DNA of 64,000 nucleotides from NCBI RefSeq assembly GCF_004216695.1, contig NZ_SGXC01000002.1, positions 1,674,001 through 1,738,000 on the forward strand, given 5' to 3'. The notes beneath the pieces were generated by a model. That model did no database searches. It was given only the letters and a program-made list of their open reading frames with translations, and was not told where the DNA came from. The translations under genes were made by a program, and so were the position numbers. The DNA comes from Pigmentiphaga kullae (GTDB lineage Bacteria; Pseudomonadota; Gammaproteobacteria; Burkholderiales; Burkholderiaceae_B). Below, in pieces: positions 1 through 8,464 of the stretch (positions are counted from its first letter, which is position 1; every line of letters starts with the position of its first letter).

Positions 1-431
1 GCCGAACCGATGTTGATGACGTCCACCCGGTAGCCCGGACGCCCCAGTTCAGCCCGCAGCGCCTCGACCGCATTGGCCTTGGCGACGAGGCGGGTCTCGA
101 AATCCAGGCCGGGAGACCAGCCCAGGTAGGCATGCGTGGGCCGCGCGAAGCAATAGACGCAGCCGTGCTCGCAGCCGCGGTAAGGATTGATGGCGCGGTC
201 GAAGGGGATGTCGGGCGAATCGTTGCGGGACAGGATCTTGCGCGCCCGCTCGATGGCGACCTCGGTCCTGAGCGGGGGAGGTTCTTCTTCCGGGGTGGCC
301 CAGCCATCGTCGACCGCGTCGCGCCGGTCGCCCTCGAAGCGGTGCCTGACGTTGAGAACGGCGCCGCGTCCGCGCTGCGGTACGGGGGGAGCCTGGGGGT
401 AGCCGTCTTGCGGCAGATCATCGTTTTCCAC
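1..431 (-). CDS. PA0069-family radical SAM protein (C-terminal part beyond window edge)
   Basis: The minus-strand frame reads through to the left window edge, so only the N-terminal 143 or so residues are visible. After a polar N-terminus (residues 1-60) comes NPYRGCEHGCVYCFARP, with the CxxxCxxC cluster ligands at about C87, C91 and C94. This ligates the 4Fe-4S cluster of radical SAM enzymes, and the flanking wording (THAYLGWSPGLDFETRL) is typical of the PA0069 family. The reaction is not known. The GTG start at 431 is inferred from the reading frame. It lacks a clear Shine-Dalgarno and lies only 7 bp from a LexA-like box, so a TTG 36 bp upstream (behind GGAGG) remains possible. Confidence 0.85.
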   Translation of the reverse strand, partial: MENDDLPQDGYPQAPPVPQRGRGAVLNVRHRFEGDRRDAVDDGWATPEEEPPPLRTEVAIERARKILSRNDSPDIPFDRAINPYRGCEHGCVYCFARPTHAYLGWSPGLDFETRLVAKANAVEALRAELGRPGYRVDVINIGS

Positions 432-438
432 CGAAATA

Positions 439-454
439 CTGTATATCCATACAG
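439..454. promoter_or_regulatory. LexA (SOS) box candidate
   Basis: CTGTATATCCATACAG is a CTGT-N8-ACAG inverted repeat. With two flanking bases on each side it matches the Escherichia coli LexA consensus at 17 of 20 positions. It sits between the radical SAM gene and the divergent esterase, closer to the former. PA0069 itself is reported as a LexA-regulon member in Pseudomonas aeruginosa, so SOS control of the radical SAM gene is the simplest reading. A GntR-type operator is the alternative. Confidence 0.6.
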
Positions 455-549
455 CATCGAGACACAATCGCCTCCACCTCACACAACAAAAAATATTTTC
501 CTAAAAATATATAATTTCTATAATTAATTAGAAATTTACGAGACGAATC

Positions 550-1416
550 ATGAACCACGCCCCGCTCACTCCGCAGCCTCCCCTGCCTTTTCCCGCCGCG
601 CAGCGCTATGAAGACACGGTGCTGGAATGGGCCCGAGGCCTGGACGCCCGTTCCCTGCGCGCCCGCGACCAGGCCTATGGACCCGATCCGCAGCACCGCT
701 ATGACGTGTTCGCCGCCGATGGCATGCGCGGCGCGCCGGTGCTGGTGTTCTGGCATGGCGGCGGCTGGACCAATGGCTACAAGGAATATGTGCACTTCAT
801 GGCCGAGGCCGTGATCCGGCGGGGGCTGGTGTTGGTCGCGCCCACCTATCGGCTGGCGCCCGGCCACCGGCTGCCCGCCGCCTACGACGACGCCGTCCTG
901 CTGCTGGGCGAACTGCGGCGGACCGTGGGCAGGTGGGGGGGAGATTGCCGGAATCTCTATCTGGCCGGGCACTCGGCCGGAGGCGGCACCGCCGCGATGG
1001 CGGCCCTGCGCAAGCCGGCGCTGGAGCGGGCGGGCGTACCGCCCGGCGACGTCCGTGGCTGCCTGCCCATCAGCGGCGTCATGGACCTGCACCACCCCTG
1101 CCCCGGGCCCGGCAGCCTGGAGGAACGGGTCTACGCCACCCTGCTGGAACGGCCGTGCGAAGACACGCTGATGAGCGCCATCAGTTGGACCGCCGGCAAC
1201 CTCGTGCCTATGGTGTCGAGCTATGGGGAACGGGACAGCGCCCGCGTGATCGGCGCCAATACGCGCATGCACGAACTGCTGAAGCGCCAGCCCGCCGACG
1301 CCGGCCTGCACGCCTGGACGGGCCTCGATCACTTCGACACCCATCTGGCGCTGGCCGACCCCGCCCACGACTGGTACGGGCAGCTGGAGTCGCTGGTGGC
1401 GCGGACCTGCCGCTAG
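550..1416 (+). CDS. alpha/beta hydrolase, BD-FAE/kynurenine formamidase-like esterase
   Basis: This 288-residue cytoplasmic alpha/beta hydrolase shows the oxyanion-hole motif HGGGW (69-73) and the nucleophile elbow GHSAGG (140-145, Ser142). Asp in GERDS and His in DHFDTH near the C-terminus are candidates for the rest of the triad. This pattern fits the hormone-sensitive-lipase/formamidase-like esterases, and the substrate cannot be read from sequence. There is no signal peptide. It is preceded by a very AT-rich stretch (485-535) with TATAAT-like hexamers at 510 and 519. It converges on the GntR regulator with 3 bp between the stop codons, and with the regulator and the Bug receptor it may form a small catabolic locus. 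Confidence 0.88.
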   Translation: MNHAPLTPQPPLPFPAAQRYEDTVLEWARGLDARSLRARDQAYGPDPQHRYDVFAADGMRGAPVLVFWHGGGWTNGYKEYVHFMAEAVIRRGLVLVAPTYRLAPGHRLPAAYDDAVLLLGELRRTVGRWGGDCRNLYLAGHSAGGGTAAMAALRKPALERAGVPPGDVRGCLPISGVMDLHHPCPGPGSLEERVYATLLERPCEDTLMSAISWTAGNLVPMVSSYGERDSARVIGANTRMHELLKRQPADAGLHAWTGLDHFDTHLALADPAHDWYGQLESLVARTCR

Positions 1417-1419
1417 CGC

Positions 1420-2139
1420 CTATCCGGCGAAACGCTCGCCCAGCACCTGCGCGGTCCGCATCAGGTGGCTGCGCAGCAGCTCGCAGGCCAGGCCGGCGTT
1501 GCGGGCCAGGGCGGCCTCCATCAACTGCGCGTGTTCGCTCATCACGTCATCCTCGAGCTGTTGGGCCGAGGACGTATAGGCCAGGCGGATCCGGCGGTAG
1601 CGCTCGGAATGATCGATCAATTGTTCGTCGATGCGCATCAGCCACTTGGACCGCGCGGCGGCCAGCAGCGCGGCGTGGAAACCCCGGTGGGCCGCTTCCC
1701 ACAACTCTACCGCCACGAGGTCGTTGGGATCCTGCGGCAGGCGCGCCCGCGTCAGCTTGTAGTAGGCGGCCGTGATGCTGGCGCCCCAATCGTCGTCGCC
1801 ATGCTCGATCGCGTCCTGGAGCAGCAGCGTCTCGACCGAGGTGCGCGCATGCATCAGGTCGAGCATGTCCTCCCGGGACAGCGGGGACACGCTGAAGCCG
1901 CGCTGGCCGTCGTTGCTGACCAGGCCTTCGCCGGACAACTGCATCAAGGCTTCGCGTATGGGGCTGATGCCCAGTTCGTAGCGCTGTTGCAAGGCCTGCA
2001 GCCTGAGCTTCTGGCCGGGCGCCAGCGCGCCGGCGATCACGTCGGCGCGCAGGTGCTGGTACGCCCGTTCGGACATGGTCTCCGAAGGCGCCTTGGGGGC
2101 AGGCGTCCGGACCTGGGCGGGCGTTTCGGCTGATCGCAT
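1420..2139 (-). CDS. GntR/FCD-family transcriptional regulator
   Basis: Ligand-responsive DNA-binding regulator of about 239 residues. The N-terminal winged helix includes the recognition segment ISPIREALMQLSGEGLV, and the remainder is an all-helical FCD ligand domain (for example RTSVETLLLQDAIEHG and the conserved HRGFHAALL). The frame is open to an upstream start at 2175, but the ATG at 2139 has GGAG about ten bases ahead and gives the usual family length. It is divergent from the Bug receptor gene across about 200 bp of AT-rich DNA, so it probably controls the receptor-porin pair and perhaps the neighbouring esterase. The effector is unknown, likely an organic acid, as for most FCD members. 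Confidence 0.9.
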   Translation of the reverse strand: MRSAETPAQVRTPAPKAPSETMSERAYQHLRADVIAGALAPGQKLRLQALQQRYELGISPIREALMQLSGEGLVSNDGQRGFSVSPLSREDMLDLMHARTSVETLLLQDAIEHGDDDWGASITAAYYKLTRARLPQDPNDLVAVELWEAAHRGFHAALLAAARSKWLMRIDEQLIDHSERYRRIRLAYTSSAQQLEDDVMSEHAQLMEAALARNAGLACELLRSHLMRTAQVLGERFAG

Positions 2140-2338
2140 GAGGGTACCGCTCCGACGACGGTTGAATATATACAAAATCCGTTATTCATAAATTTTAGCC
2201 TATGCGCTTGTTTCATCGGTGGTTCGCAGAGGGCCAGGGTTTTTCCCTAAATTCATACAACACCAAATAATTTATATTTTCCACACTTCTTATATTTTAA
2301 GACGTTCATATAAATTACCCGGACTTACAGGGATGGCC

Positions 2339-3328
2339 ATGACCGATTTCGCAAGACGCACCACGCTCGCCGCCCTCGCCGCGGCGGTTTCCCTCGCCGC
2401 GCTGGCCACCTCCGCCGTGGCGGCCGGCTATCCCGACAAACCGGTGAAAATCATCGTCGCCTATCCCGCGGGTGGGGATACCGACGTGCTGGCCCGCTGG
2501 ATAGGAGAGAAGCTCAGCGCCAGGTGGGGCCAGCCCGTCGTGGTCGAGAACCGCAGCGGCGCGGCCGGCTCGATAGGCAGCGCCTACGTGGCCCGCTCCG
2601 CCGCCGACGGCTACACGCTACTGCTGGCGCCCAACACGCTGGCCATCGTGCCCCACGTGCTCAAGCCCGGCACCGGCGCCGACTACGACGCCCGGACCGA
2701 CTTCACCCCCATCGCCGAGATCGGCACCCAATCGCTGTTCCTGGCCAGTTCCCAGCAATCCGGCGTGAAGTCGGTCAAGGACGTGGTGGCGGGCGTCAAA
2801 GCGGGCACGCTGCAAAGCTATGCCAGCCCCGGCTCGGGATCGCCCATGCACATCCTGGCCGAGCTGTTCGACAAGGCGGCCGGCACCCGGATCAACCAGA
2901 TCCCGTATCGCGGCAGCGCGCCGGCCATCGTCGACCTGGTGGGCGGACAAGTCCCGCTGATGTACACCACCCTGGGCCCCATCACCTCGTACGTCGCCAA
3001 CGGCAAGCTGCACCTGCTGGCCGTGGCCGACCCGCAGCGCTCGCCCTTCGCGCCCGAGGTCCCCACCTTCGCCGAGCTGGGCTACAAGAACGTCGAGGTC
3101 GGGGCCTGGCAGGCCCTGCTCGGGCCGCGCGGGCTGCCGGCCGAGGTCGTGCAGAAGCTGAACGCGGCGGTGAACGAGATCATCAGGATGCCGGACATCG
3201 TTTCCCGCGCGGCGGTCATGGGCCTCACGCCCACGGGCGGCACGCCCGACGCGCTGGCCCGGCGCATCGCCGCCGAGGACACGCGCTACGCCCGCATCAT
3301 CAAGGAATTCGGCATCCAGGCCAACTGA
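2339..3328 (+). CDS. Bug-family (TctC) periplasmic solute receptor
   Basis: This 329-residue extracytoplasmic receptor of the tripartite tricarboxylate transporter class has a Sec signal peptide ending near AVAAGYP, then the family opening YPDKPVKIIVAYPAGGDTDVLAR. Further signatures are RSAADGYTLLLAPN and the ligand-loop segment IPYRGSAPAIVDLVGGQVP. The ATG at 2339 is preferred because AGGG lies six bases upstream; an ATG at 2333 is also in frame. No TctA or TctB membrane genes are adjacent, as is common for the expanded Bug repertoire of Bordetella-like bacteria. The downstream porin may provide outer-membrane entry for the same solute. Confidence 0.93.
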   Translation: MTDFARRTTLAALAAAVSLAALATSAVAAGYPDKPVKIIVAYPAGGDTDVLARWIGEKLSARWGQPVVVENRSGAAGSIGSAYVARSAADGYTLLLAPNTLAIVPHVLKPGTGADYDARTDFTPIAEIGTQSLFLASSQQSGVKSVKDVVAGVKAGTLQSYASPGSGSPMHILAELFDKAAGTRINQIPYRGSAPAIVDLVGGQVPLMYTTLGPITSYVANGKLHLLAVADPQRSPFAPEVPTFAELGYKNVEVGAWQALLGPRGLPAEVVQKLNAAVNEIIRMPDIVSRAAVMGLTPTGGTPDALARRIAAEDTRYARIIKEFGIQAN

Positions 3329-3423
3329 GCTTTCTGCGCGCGCGGCGCTGCCGGGGGGCAGGCCGCGCGCCCCTCCCCTGCCGTGTCCCCGCACGGACAC
3401 GCTTTCTCCTCTGGAAGACAACA

Positions 3424-4488
3424 ATGTTCAAGGTCGGTCACACCACCATGAAGCGGTACGCGTTCGCCTGCCTGCTGGCGGGCGCGGGCTCCGCCCACGC
3501 CCAGACCACGGGCGTCACCCTGTACGGCATCGCCGACATGGGCTTCGTCCATGAAAGCGGCGCGGCCGACGGCTCGCGCAACAAACTCACCAGCGGCATG
3601 ATGTCCGGCTCGCGCCTGGGTTTCCGCGGCCAGGAGAACCTGGGCTCGGGCCTGAGCGCGTTCTTCGCGCTGGAGGCCGGCATCCTGATGGACACCGGCA
3701 TGTCCGGCCAGGGCGGCACGCTGTTCGGCCGGCAGGCGCTGGTCGGGCTGGGCACGCCCTATGGCCGCCTGACGCTGGGCCGGCAATACACCACGCTGGC
3801 CGTGGCCCAGGCGGAACTCGACCCGTTCTCGACCGGCATGGCGGGCACGTCGGCGAACCTGATCTCGGCCGGCGGGCGCGGCGGCAGCAATCGCTTCGAC
3901 AACGCGGTCAAGTACAACTCGCCATCGCTGCACGGCCTGGAACTGGAAGCCTCGTACGCGCCGGGCGAAACCACGAACGGCGGCCAGAACGACCAGTACG
4001 GCGCCGCGCTGGGCTACGTGCGCGGACCGTTGCGCGGCAAGATCGCCTACGCCAACGCCAAGGACGCGAACGGTCCGGGCAAGGACGCGAAGGAAACCTT
4101 CCTGGGCATCCGCTACGACTTCGGCCCGGTGATCGGCTACCTGAACTACGTCGTCAGCCGCGGCGCCATCGTGCCCGGCACCCCCAACTACAAGTCCCAG
4201 GACATCCTGGTGGGCGCCGTGGTCCCGATCGGACAGGGGCGGCTGATTCTTTCCTACATCAACAAGAACGACCGGTCGGCCGACAACTTCGACGCGCAGC
4301 AATACGCGATCGGCTACGTCTATTCGCTGTCCAGGCGCACCAGCCTGTACACGTCGTACGCCTATATCGACAACAAGGCCTCCAACACCTCGCCCACGGG
4401 CTTCTACCGGGTGTGGAACGCCAACGACATCGGCAACATGACGGCGGGCAACCGCGCGTTCAGCGTCGGTATCAACCACCAGTTCTGA
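3424..4488 (+). CDS. outer-membrane porin (betaproteobacterial trimeric type)
   Basis: This 354-residue precursor has a signal peptide (...LLAGAGSAHA), followed by the classic first strand TTGVTLYGIADMGF. Other porin signatures are SGSRLGFRGQENLGSGLSAFFALE and LFGRQALVGL near the constriction. It ends in the terminal phenylalanine (INHQF) recognised by the Bam machinery. Alternating short beta strands continue throughout, as in 16-stranded porins. The start at 3424 has GGAAGA about eight bases ahead; an internal ATG at 3448 would still leave a good signal peptide. It lies 95 bp behind the Bug receptor gene and is probably co-transcribed. Confidence 0.92.
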   Translation: MFKVGHTTMKRYAFACLLAGAGSAHAQTTGVTLYGIADMGFVHESGAADGSRNKLTSGMMSGSRLGFRGQENLGSGLSAFFALEAGILMDTGMSGQGGTLFGRQALVGLGTPYGRLTLGRQYTTLAVAQAELDPFSTGMAGTSANLISAGGRGGSNRFDNAVKYNSPSLHGLELEASYAPGETTNGGQNDQYGAALGYVRGPLRGKIAYANAKDANGPGKDAKETFLGIRYDFGPVIGYLNYVVSRGAIVPGTPNYKSQDILVGAVVPIGQGRLILSYINKNDRSADNFDAQQYAIGYVYSLSRRTSLYTSYAYIDNKASNTSPTGFYRVWNANDIGNMTAGNRAFSVGINHQF

Positions 4489-4538
4489 GCGCCGCGGCGA
4501 ACTGTCCGCACTCAGGCCGGCGGTTTACACTTCCGGCC

Positions 4539-6683
4539 ATGAGTTCCCTATTGCTGACGCCGGAACAGCGGCAGATCGTTTCGCAAGCCGGCCAATTCCT
4601 GCTGATCGACGCCGTGGCCGGCTCGGGCAAGACCACGACCCTGGCCCAGTGCGTGGCCTATCGCGAGCGCCAGGGCACGCCGGCCGACGGCATCCTGGCG
4701 CTGGTGTTCACCGAGGCCGCCCGGCAGGTCTTCCTGCAGCGCCTGGCGCAGGCCGGCGCGTCGCGTTCGATCCGGGTCGCCACCTATGCCGAGTTCGCGC
4801 GCGGGCTGCTGGCCGACTGGCAGGGGCAGGGGCTGATCGACGGCGCCCTGGACTACCTGCCCGACGCCGAGGCCATGCGGCCTTGCGTGTTCGAGGCCAT
4901 CGAGGAAGCGGCCGCCGATCCGCAGGCGGACCGGGAATACGGCTACGACCTGAACAACCTGCATGCCGAAATCGTGATCAACCAGTTGTCCCGGCTCAAG
5001 GGCACGCTGGCCTTCGCCCGCTTCGGGGATGCCTCCGACGCGGAACTGGCCGACGAACTCGACCTGCCGCGCGGACTGCTGTCGATCTGCCGCACCTACG
5101 AACGGCTGCGCCGGATCGATGCCGGCCATTTCGCGTTCCAGAGCGAGCACGATCTGGTCACCGACGTGCTGGCCATTGCCGACGAGCTGGGCGAGATCGT
5201 GCCCCTGCCCTGCCCCGCGCTGGTCGTGGCGGACGAATGGCACGATGCCAACGCCGCCCAGATCAGCCTGCTGCGCAAGCTTGCCGGCCCGCGCACCCGC
5301 ATCATCGCGGCCGGCGACAAGGAACAGGTCGTCCATTCGTGGAACGGCGCCGACCCCCGCTACATGGGCGAGGCCTTCGAGCATCTTTTCCCCGGCACGC
5401 GCCGCCTGCCGCTGACCAACTCGTTCCGCTGCGGCGCGACGCTGGGCGCGTGCGCCCAGGCCCTGACGGCCCAGGTCTTCCAGTCCGGGCGGGCGGAAGA
5501 TACCGAGGTCGAGATCGTGCGCTACGGCAAGGCGCCGGAAGACGACTGCTGCCGCCAGGTGGTCGACGCGCTGGCGGGCCTGGTCGAGTCGGGCGCCGCG
5601 CACAGCCTGGCCGACTGTGCCGTGGTGCTGCGCGACGCGCATCAAAGCATCGCCCTGGAGAACGCGTTGATCGCCCGCGGCCTGCCCTACGCCATGGACG
5701 GCTGCCAGAGCTATCTCGATCGCATCGAGATCCTGATGCTGCGCGGCATCCTGCACATCGCCAGGCTGTCCATGGCACCCGTGCGCGACCGCGGCGACGT
5801 CAAGGCCATCCTGCGGGCGCTGGGCCTGTTCGCGGGACTGGACTATACGGAAAGCGAGTGGGCGGACGCCGAACGCACCATCGCCACCGACCCCGAGACC
5901 ATCCGCTATTTCTACAGCGGCCGGCTCAGCCGCACCACCGACGCGCAGGAAACCGTGGGCCCGGCCACCCGCCGCTGGCGCGCCCGCTTCGCCGAGGTCT
6001 GCGACCATCTCATCGCCCAGGCATCTTCGCTGTCGGCGGGCGAGCTGCTGGCCCACGCGGCGGCGCAGCTGCAACTGGCCGACGCCACGCGGCGCCTGTT
6101 CGTGCACCGGCTGGACGCCCAGGCGGTCACCCGCTCCATCGATGGTTTCATCGCCTACGCGCGTACCACCGGCCTGGATGCCGCCGGCCTGCTGGACCAC
6201 CTGCACCAGGCCCAGCGCCGCAGCGGCGCGCTGAAGAAAAACCGGCAACCGCTGGTCGTGACCACCGCGCGCGCCGCCAAGGGCAAGGAATGGCGTTTCG
6301 TGCACATGCCCTTCATCGCCGACGGCGAATTCCCGCAGGCGCACGCCGATCCGGCCGAGGAACGCCGGCTGTTCTACGTCGCCATGACGCGGACCAGCGA
6401 GAAGCTGTTCCTGTACACGCCGCAGGGCCACGACAGCCATTTCATCCGCGCGCTGGACCTGCCAGCGGCGCGCGCGGCCGCGCGCGCCCGGCCCGCCGCC
6501 CCGGCGGCGCCGGCCACGCCTCCTCGCGTCTACCTGGACGTACCCTACGGCGAAAAGGACGCGGCCAAGCAACTGGGCGCGCAGTGGGACAGCGTGCAGC
6601 GCAAGTGGTGGATCTCGCCGGCCATGCCGCGCCGGCTCTTCGCCAAGTGGCTGCCCGCCGCCGACGGTCCGGGCCGGCCGTGA
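4539..6683 (+). CDS. UvrD/Rep-like superfamily 1 helicase with C-terminal DUF5710 domain
   Basis: This 714-residue ATP-dependent helicase has motif I AVAGSGKTTT (25-34) and motif II VVADEWHDA (230-237). It also shows motif III-like GDKEQVVHSWNGADP (259-273), motif IV NSFRCG, motif V TTARAAKGKEWRFV and motif VI RRLFYVAMTRTSEKL. The Walker B box reads DEWHD where UvrD-type enzymes usually have DExQD, so the motif II glutamine is replaced by histidine. Roughly residues 663-705 (YLDVPYGEKDAAKQLGAQWD...KWW) form a DUF5710 domain, a small module otherwise known in plasmid primases and conjugation proteins. It overlaps the next gene by four bases. The role in repair is inferred from family only. Confidence 0.88.
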   Translation: MSSLLLTPEQRQIVSQAGQFLLIDAVAGSGKTTTLAQCVAYRERQGTPADGILALVFTEAARQVFLQRLAQAGASRSIRVATYAEFARGLLADWQGQGLIDGALDYLPDAEAMRPCVFEAIEEAAADPQADREYGYDLNNLHAEIVINQLSRLKGTLAFARFGDASDAELADELDLPRGLLSICRTYERLRRIDAGHFAFQSEHDLVTDVLAIADELGEIVPLPCPALVVADEWHDANAAQISLLRKLAGPRTRIIAAGDKEQVVHSWNGADPRYMGEAFEHLFPGTRRLPLTNSFRCGATLGACAQALTAQVFQSGRAEDTEVEIVRYGKAPEDDCCRQVVDALAGLVESGAAHSLADCAVVLRDAHQSIALENALIARGLPYAMDGCQSYLDRIEILMLRGILHIARLSMAPVRDRGDVKAILRALGLFAGLDYTESEWADAERTIATDPETIRYFYSGRLSRTTDAQETVGPATRRWRARFAEVCDHLIAQASSLSAGELLAHAAAQLQLADATRRLFVHRLDAQAVTRSIDGFIAYARTTGLDAAGLLDHLHQAQRRSGALKKNRQPLVVTTARAAKGKEWRFVHMPFIADGEFPQAHADPAEERRLFYVAMTRTSEKLFLYTPQGHDSHFIRALDLPAARAAARARPAAPAAPATPPRVYLDVPYGEKDAAKQLGAQWDSVQRKWWISPAMPRRLFAKWLPAADGPGRP

Positions 6684-7069
6684 AACCCGCATCCGATCCC
6701 GGCATCGTCGTTCGCGGCCTGATGCTGCTGGCGGCGCTGCTGTGCCTGGCGCTGGGCGTCGTCGGCATCTTCGTGCCCGGCCTGCCGACCACGGTCTTCA
6801 TCCTGATGGCCGCCTGGTTCGCGGCGCGAGGATCGCCCCGCCTGCTGGCCTGGCTGGAACGCCACCCGGTCTTCGGCGCCATGATCCGCAACTGGCGCAC
6901 CGACCGCTCCGTCAGCCGCCGCGCCAAATGGAGCGCCACCCTTACCATGGCCCTGTGCGCCGCCATCCTGTTCATCGCCCCGGTGCCGCGCTGGGCCGCC
7001 GGCCTGTCCACCGCCGTCATGCTGACAGTAGCCGTGTGGCTATGGCGACGGCCGGAACCATTCCGATAG
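6680..7069 (+). CDS. DUF454 (YbaN-family) inner-membrane protein
   Basis: This 129-residue protein begins with GTG inside the stop codon of the helicase gene (GTGA overlap), so translation is probably coupled. It has hydrophobic segments around residues 10-45 and 83-120. Between them is the family signature FVPGLPTTVFILMAAWFAARGSPRLLAWLERHPVFG, followed by IRNWRTDRSVSRRAKW. The molecular function of DUF454 is unknown; some members are linked to haem or iron uptake loci, but nothing here supports that. Confidence 0.85.
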   Translation: MKPASDPGIVVRGLMLLAALLCLALGVVGIFVPGLPTTVFILMAAWFAARGSPRLLAWLERHPVFGAMIRNWRTDRSVSRRAKWSATLTMALCAAILFIAPVPRWAAGLSTAVMLTVAVWLWRRPEPFR

Positions 7070-7093
7070 TTTCCAAGTTCTCCAGGATGCGGT

Positions 7094-7163
7094 GGATCCG
7101 GCTTTGCCGGTCCACCCGCATCGCCCCCTGGGGGGCGCGCGTCAGCGCGTAGAGGGGGGCGAC
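7094..7163. repeat. GC-rich intergenic repeat, copy A
   Basis: It begins with GGATCCGGCTTTGCCGGTCC, an imperfect palindrome found identically at 35118-35137. This is followed by a C-run/G-run hairpin (CCCCCTGGGGGG) and a GCGCG-rich segment. It fills the gap between the convergent DUF454 and cysN genes and runs into the last codons and stop of cysN. Related composite sequence occurs at 35118-35243 and 47478-47552. It may serve as a bidirectional hairpin or be a REP-like element. Confidence 0.6.
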
Positions 7164-8464
7164 TGCCGGATCAATCCGGCCGCGGCCGTTTGGTGCGTGG
7201 CTTCGTCGATCAGGATGAATGCCCCGGTGGCCGCGATGTCGTCGTAGGCATCCAGCGCCAGTGCATCGCGGGTGGCGATTTCCACGCGGCCGATGTCGTT
7301 CATCGCGAACGGCGTGTCGGCCGCCGGGACCTCCGCGAGTTCGTGGATGTCGCGCCGCGCCAGCACCGACTTGATCTTGGCCGAGGTCAGGCGGGTGCCG
7401 TGCTTGAGCAGGTACTTGCGCGCGGGATTCAGGGCCTGCGTATCCAGCCAGCAGATCTCGGCCTGGAACTGCCGCGCGACGAAGGCCGGCGCCGACGCGT
7501 GCACCAGCACGTCGCCGCGCGAGACGTCCACGTCCTCGTCCAGCACGACGGTGACGGAATCGCCGGCGATGGCGCCTTCCACTTCTCCACCGTGAACGAC
7601 CAGCGACTTCACCGTCGCCGCCACGCCCGAAGGCTGGACCAGCACGCGATCGCCCACGGCCAGCGAACCGCTGGCCAACTGCCCCATGTAGCCGCGGAAA
7701 TCGTCGGCCCGGTCGCCGCCGTGACGCGCGACCAGTTGCACCGGGAAGCGCAGGGCCTTGCCCGAATCATCCGCGCGCGCCTCCAGCGCCTCGAGCAGTT
7801 CGAGCAGGGCCGGCCCCTGGTACCAGGGCGTGCGGCCGGACTTGCCGACGACGTTGTCGCCGGTCAGCGCCGACAGCGGCAGGACGTGGAAGCCGGCGAT
7901 GCCCAGCTTCGCGGCCAGCGCCGCATAGGCCTCGCGGATCCGCTCGAACACCTCGCGGTCCCAGTCGACCAGGTCCATCTTGTTGACCGCCACCACGATG
8001 TGGCGGATGCCCAGCAGGTGCGCCAGCGTGCTGTGGCGCTTGGTCTGCGTCAGCAACTGGCCGTCCGCCGCCCGGGTCGCGTCGATCAGGATGATCGCGA
8101 CGTCGGCCGTGGATGCGCCGGTCACCATGTTGCGCGTGTACTGCTCGTGCCCGGGGGCATCGGCGATGATGAACTTGCGCACCGGCGTCGAGAAATAGCG
8201 GTACGCCACGTCGATCGTGATGCCCTGCTCGCGCTCGGCTTCCAGGCCGTCGGTCAGCAGAGACAGGTCGATGGTGTCGCCCACCGTGCGCTTGTACTTG
8301 GCGCGCGAGATCGCGTCGAGCTGGTCGGCGAAAATGCCCTTGCTGTCGTACAGCAGCCGGCCGATCAGGGTCGACTTGCCGTCGTCCACCGAACCGGCGG
8401 TGATCAGGCGCAGCACGCCCTTGTCGGCGGCGGAGAAGAATGCGGAATCGGTCATGGCGTTCAT
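7142..8464 (-). CDS. cysN: sulfate adenylyltransferase subunit 1 (GTPase)
   Basis: CysN is the regulatory GTPase that drives adenosine 5'-phosphosulfate synthesis by CysD. The 440-residue product shows the EF-Tu-like G1 loop GSVDDGKSTLIGRLLYDSK (24-42), effector region EREQGITIDVAYRYF, G3 DAPGHEQYTRNM and G4 NKMDLV, followed by beta-barrel domains. It ends without an APS-kinase (CysC) domain, so this operon supplies APS only. The ATG at 8464 overlaps the cysD stop; a second ATG three codons in is possible. It is the last gene of the sulfate assimilation operon, and its 3' end abuts a GC-rich repeat. Confidence 0.97.
   Translation of the reverse strand: MNAMTDSAFFSAADKGVLRLITAGSVDDGKSTLIGRLLYDSKGIFADQLDAISRAKYKRTVGDTIDLSLLTDGLEAEREQGITIDVAYRYFSTPVRKFIIADAPGHEQYTRNMVTGASTADVAIILIDATRAADGQLLTQTKRHSTLAHLLGIRHIVVAVNKMDLVDWDREVFERIREAYAALAAKLGIAGFHVLPLSALTGDNVVGKSGRTPWYQGPALLELLEALEARADDSGKALRFPVQLVARHGGDRADDFRGYMGQLASGSLAVGDRVLVQPSGVAATVKSLVVHGGEVEGAIAGDSVTVVLDEDVDVSRGDVLVHASAPAFVARQFQAEICWLDTQALNPARKYLLKHGTRLTSAKIKSVLARRDIHELAEVPAADTPFAMNDIGRVEIATRDALALDAYDDIAATGAFILIDEATHQTAAAGLIRQSPPSTR

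Noticed and set aside
439-454. The CTGT-N8-ACAG palindrome as an operator of the nearby GntR regulator
   Set aside because: It fits the LexA consensus far better, lies next to a gene family reported to be LexA-controlled, and the GntR gene is over 900 bp away.
4548-6692. A 714-codon minus-strand frame and an 806-codon plus-strand frame over the helicase
   Set aside because: The helicase frame holds all seven SF1 motifs. Of the other frames only the last 129 codons of the plus-strand one (DUF454) are real.
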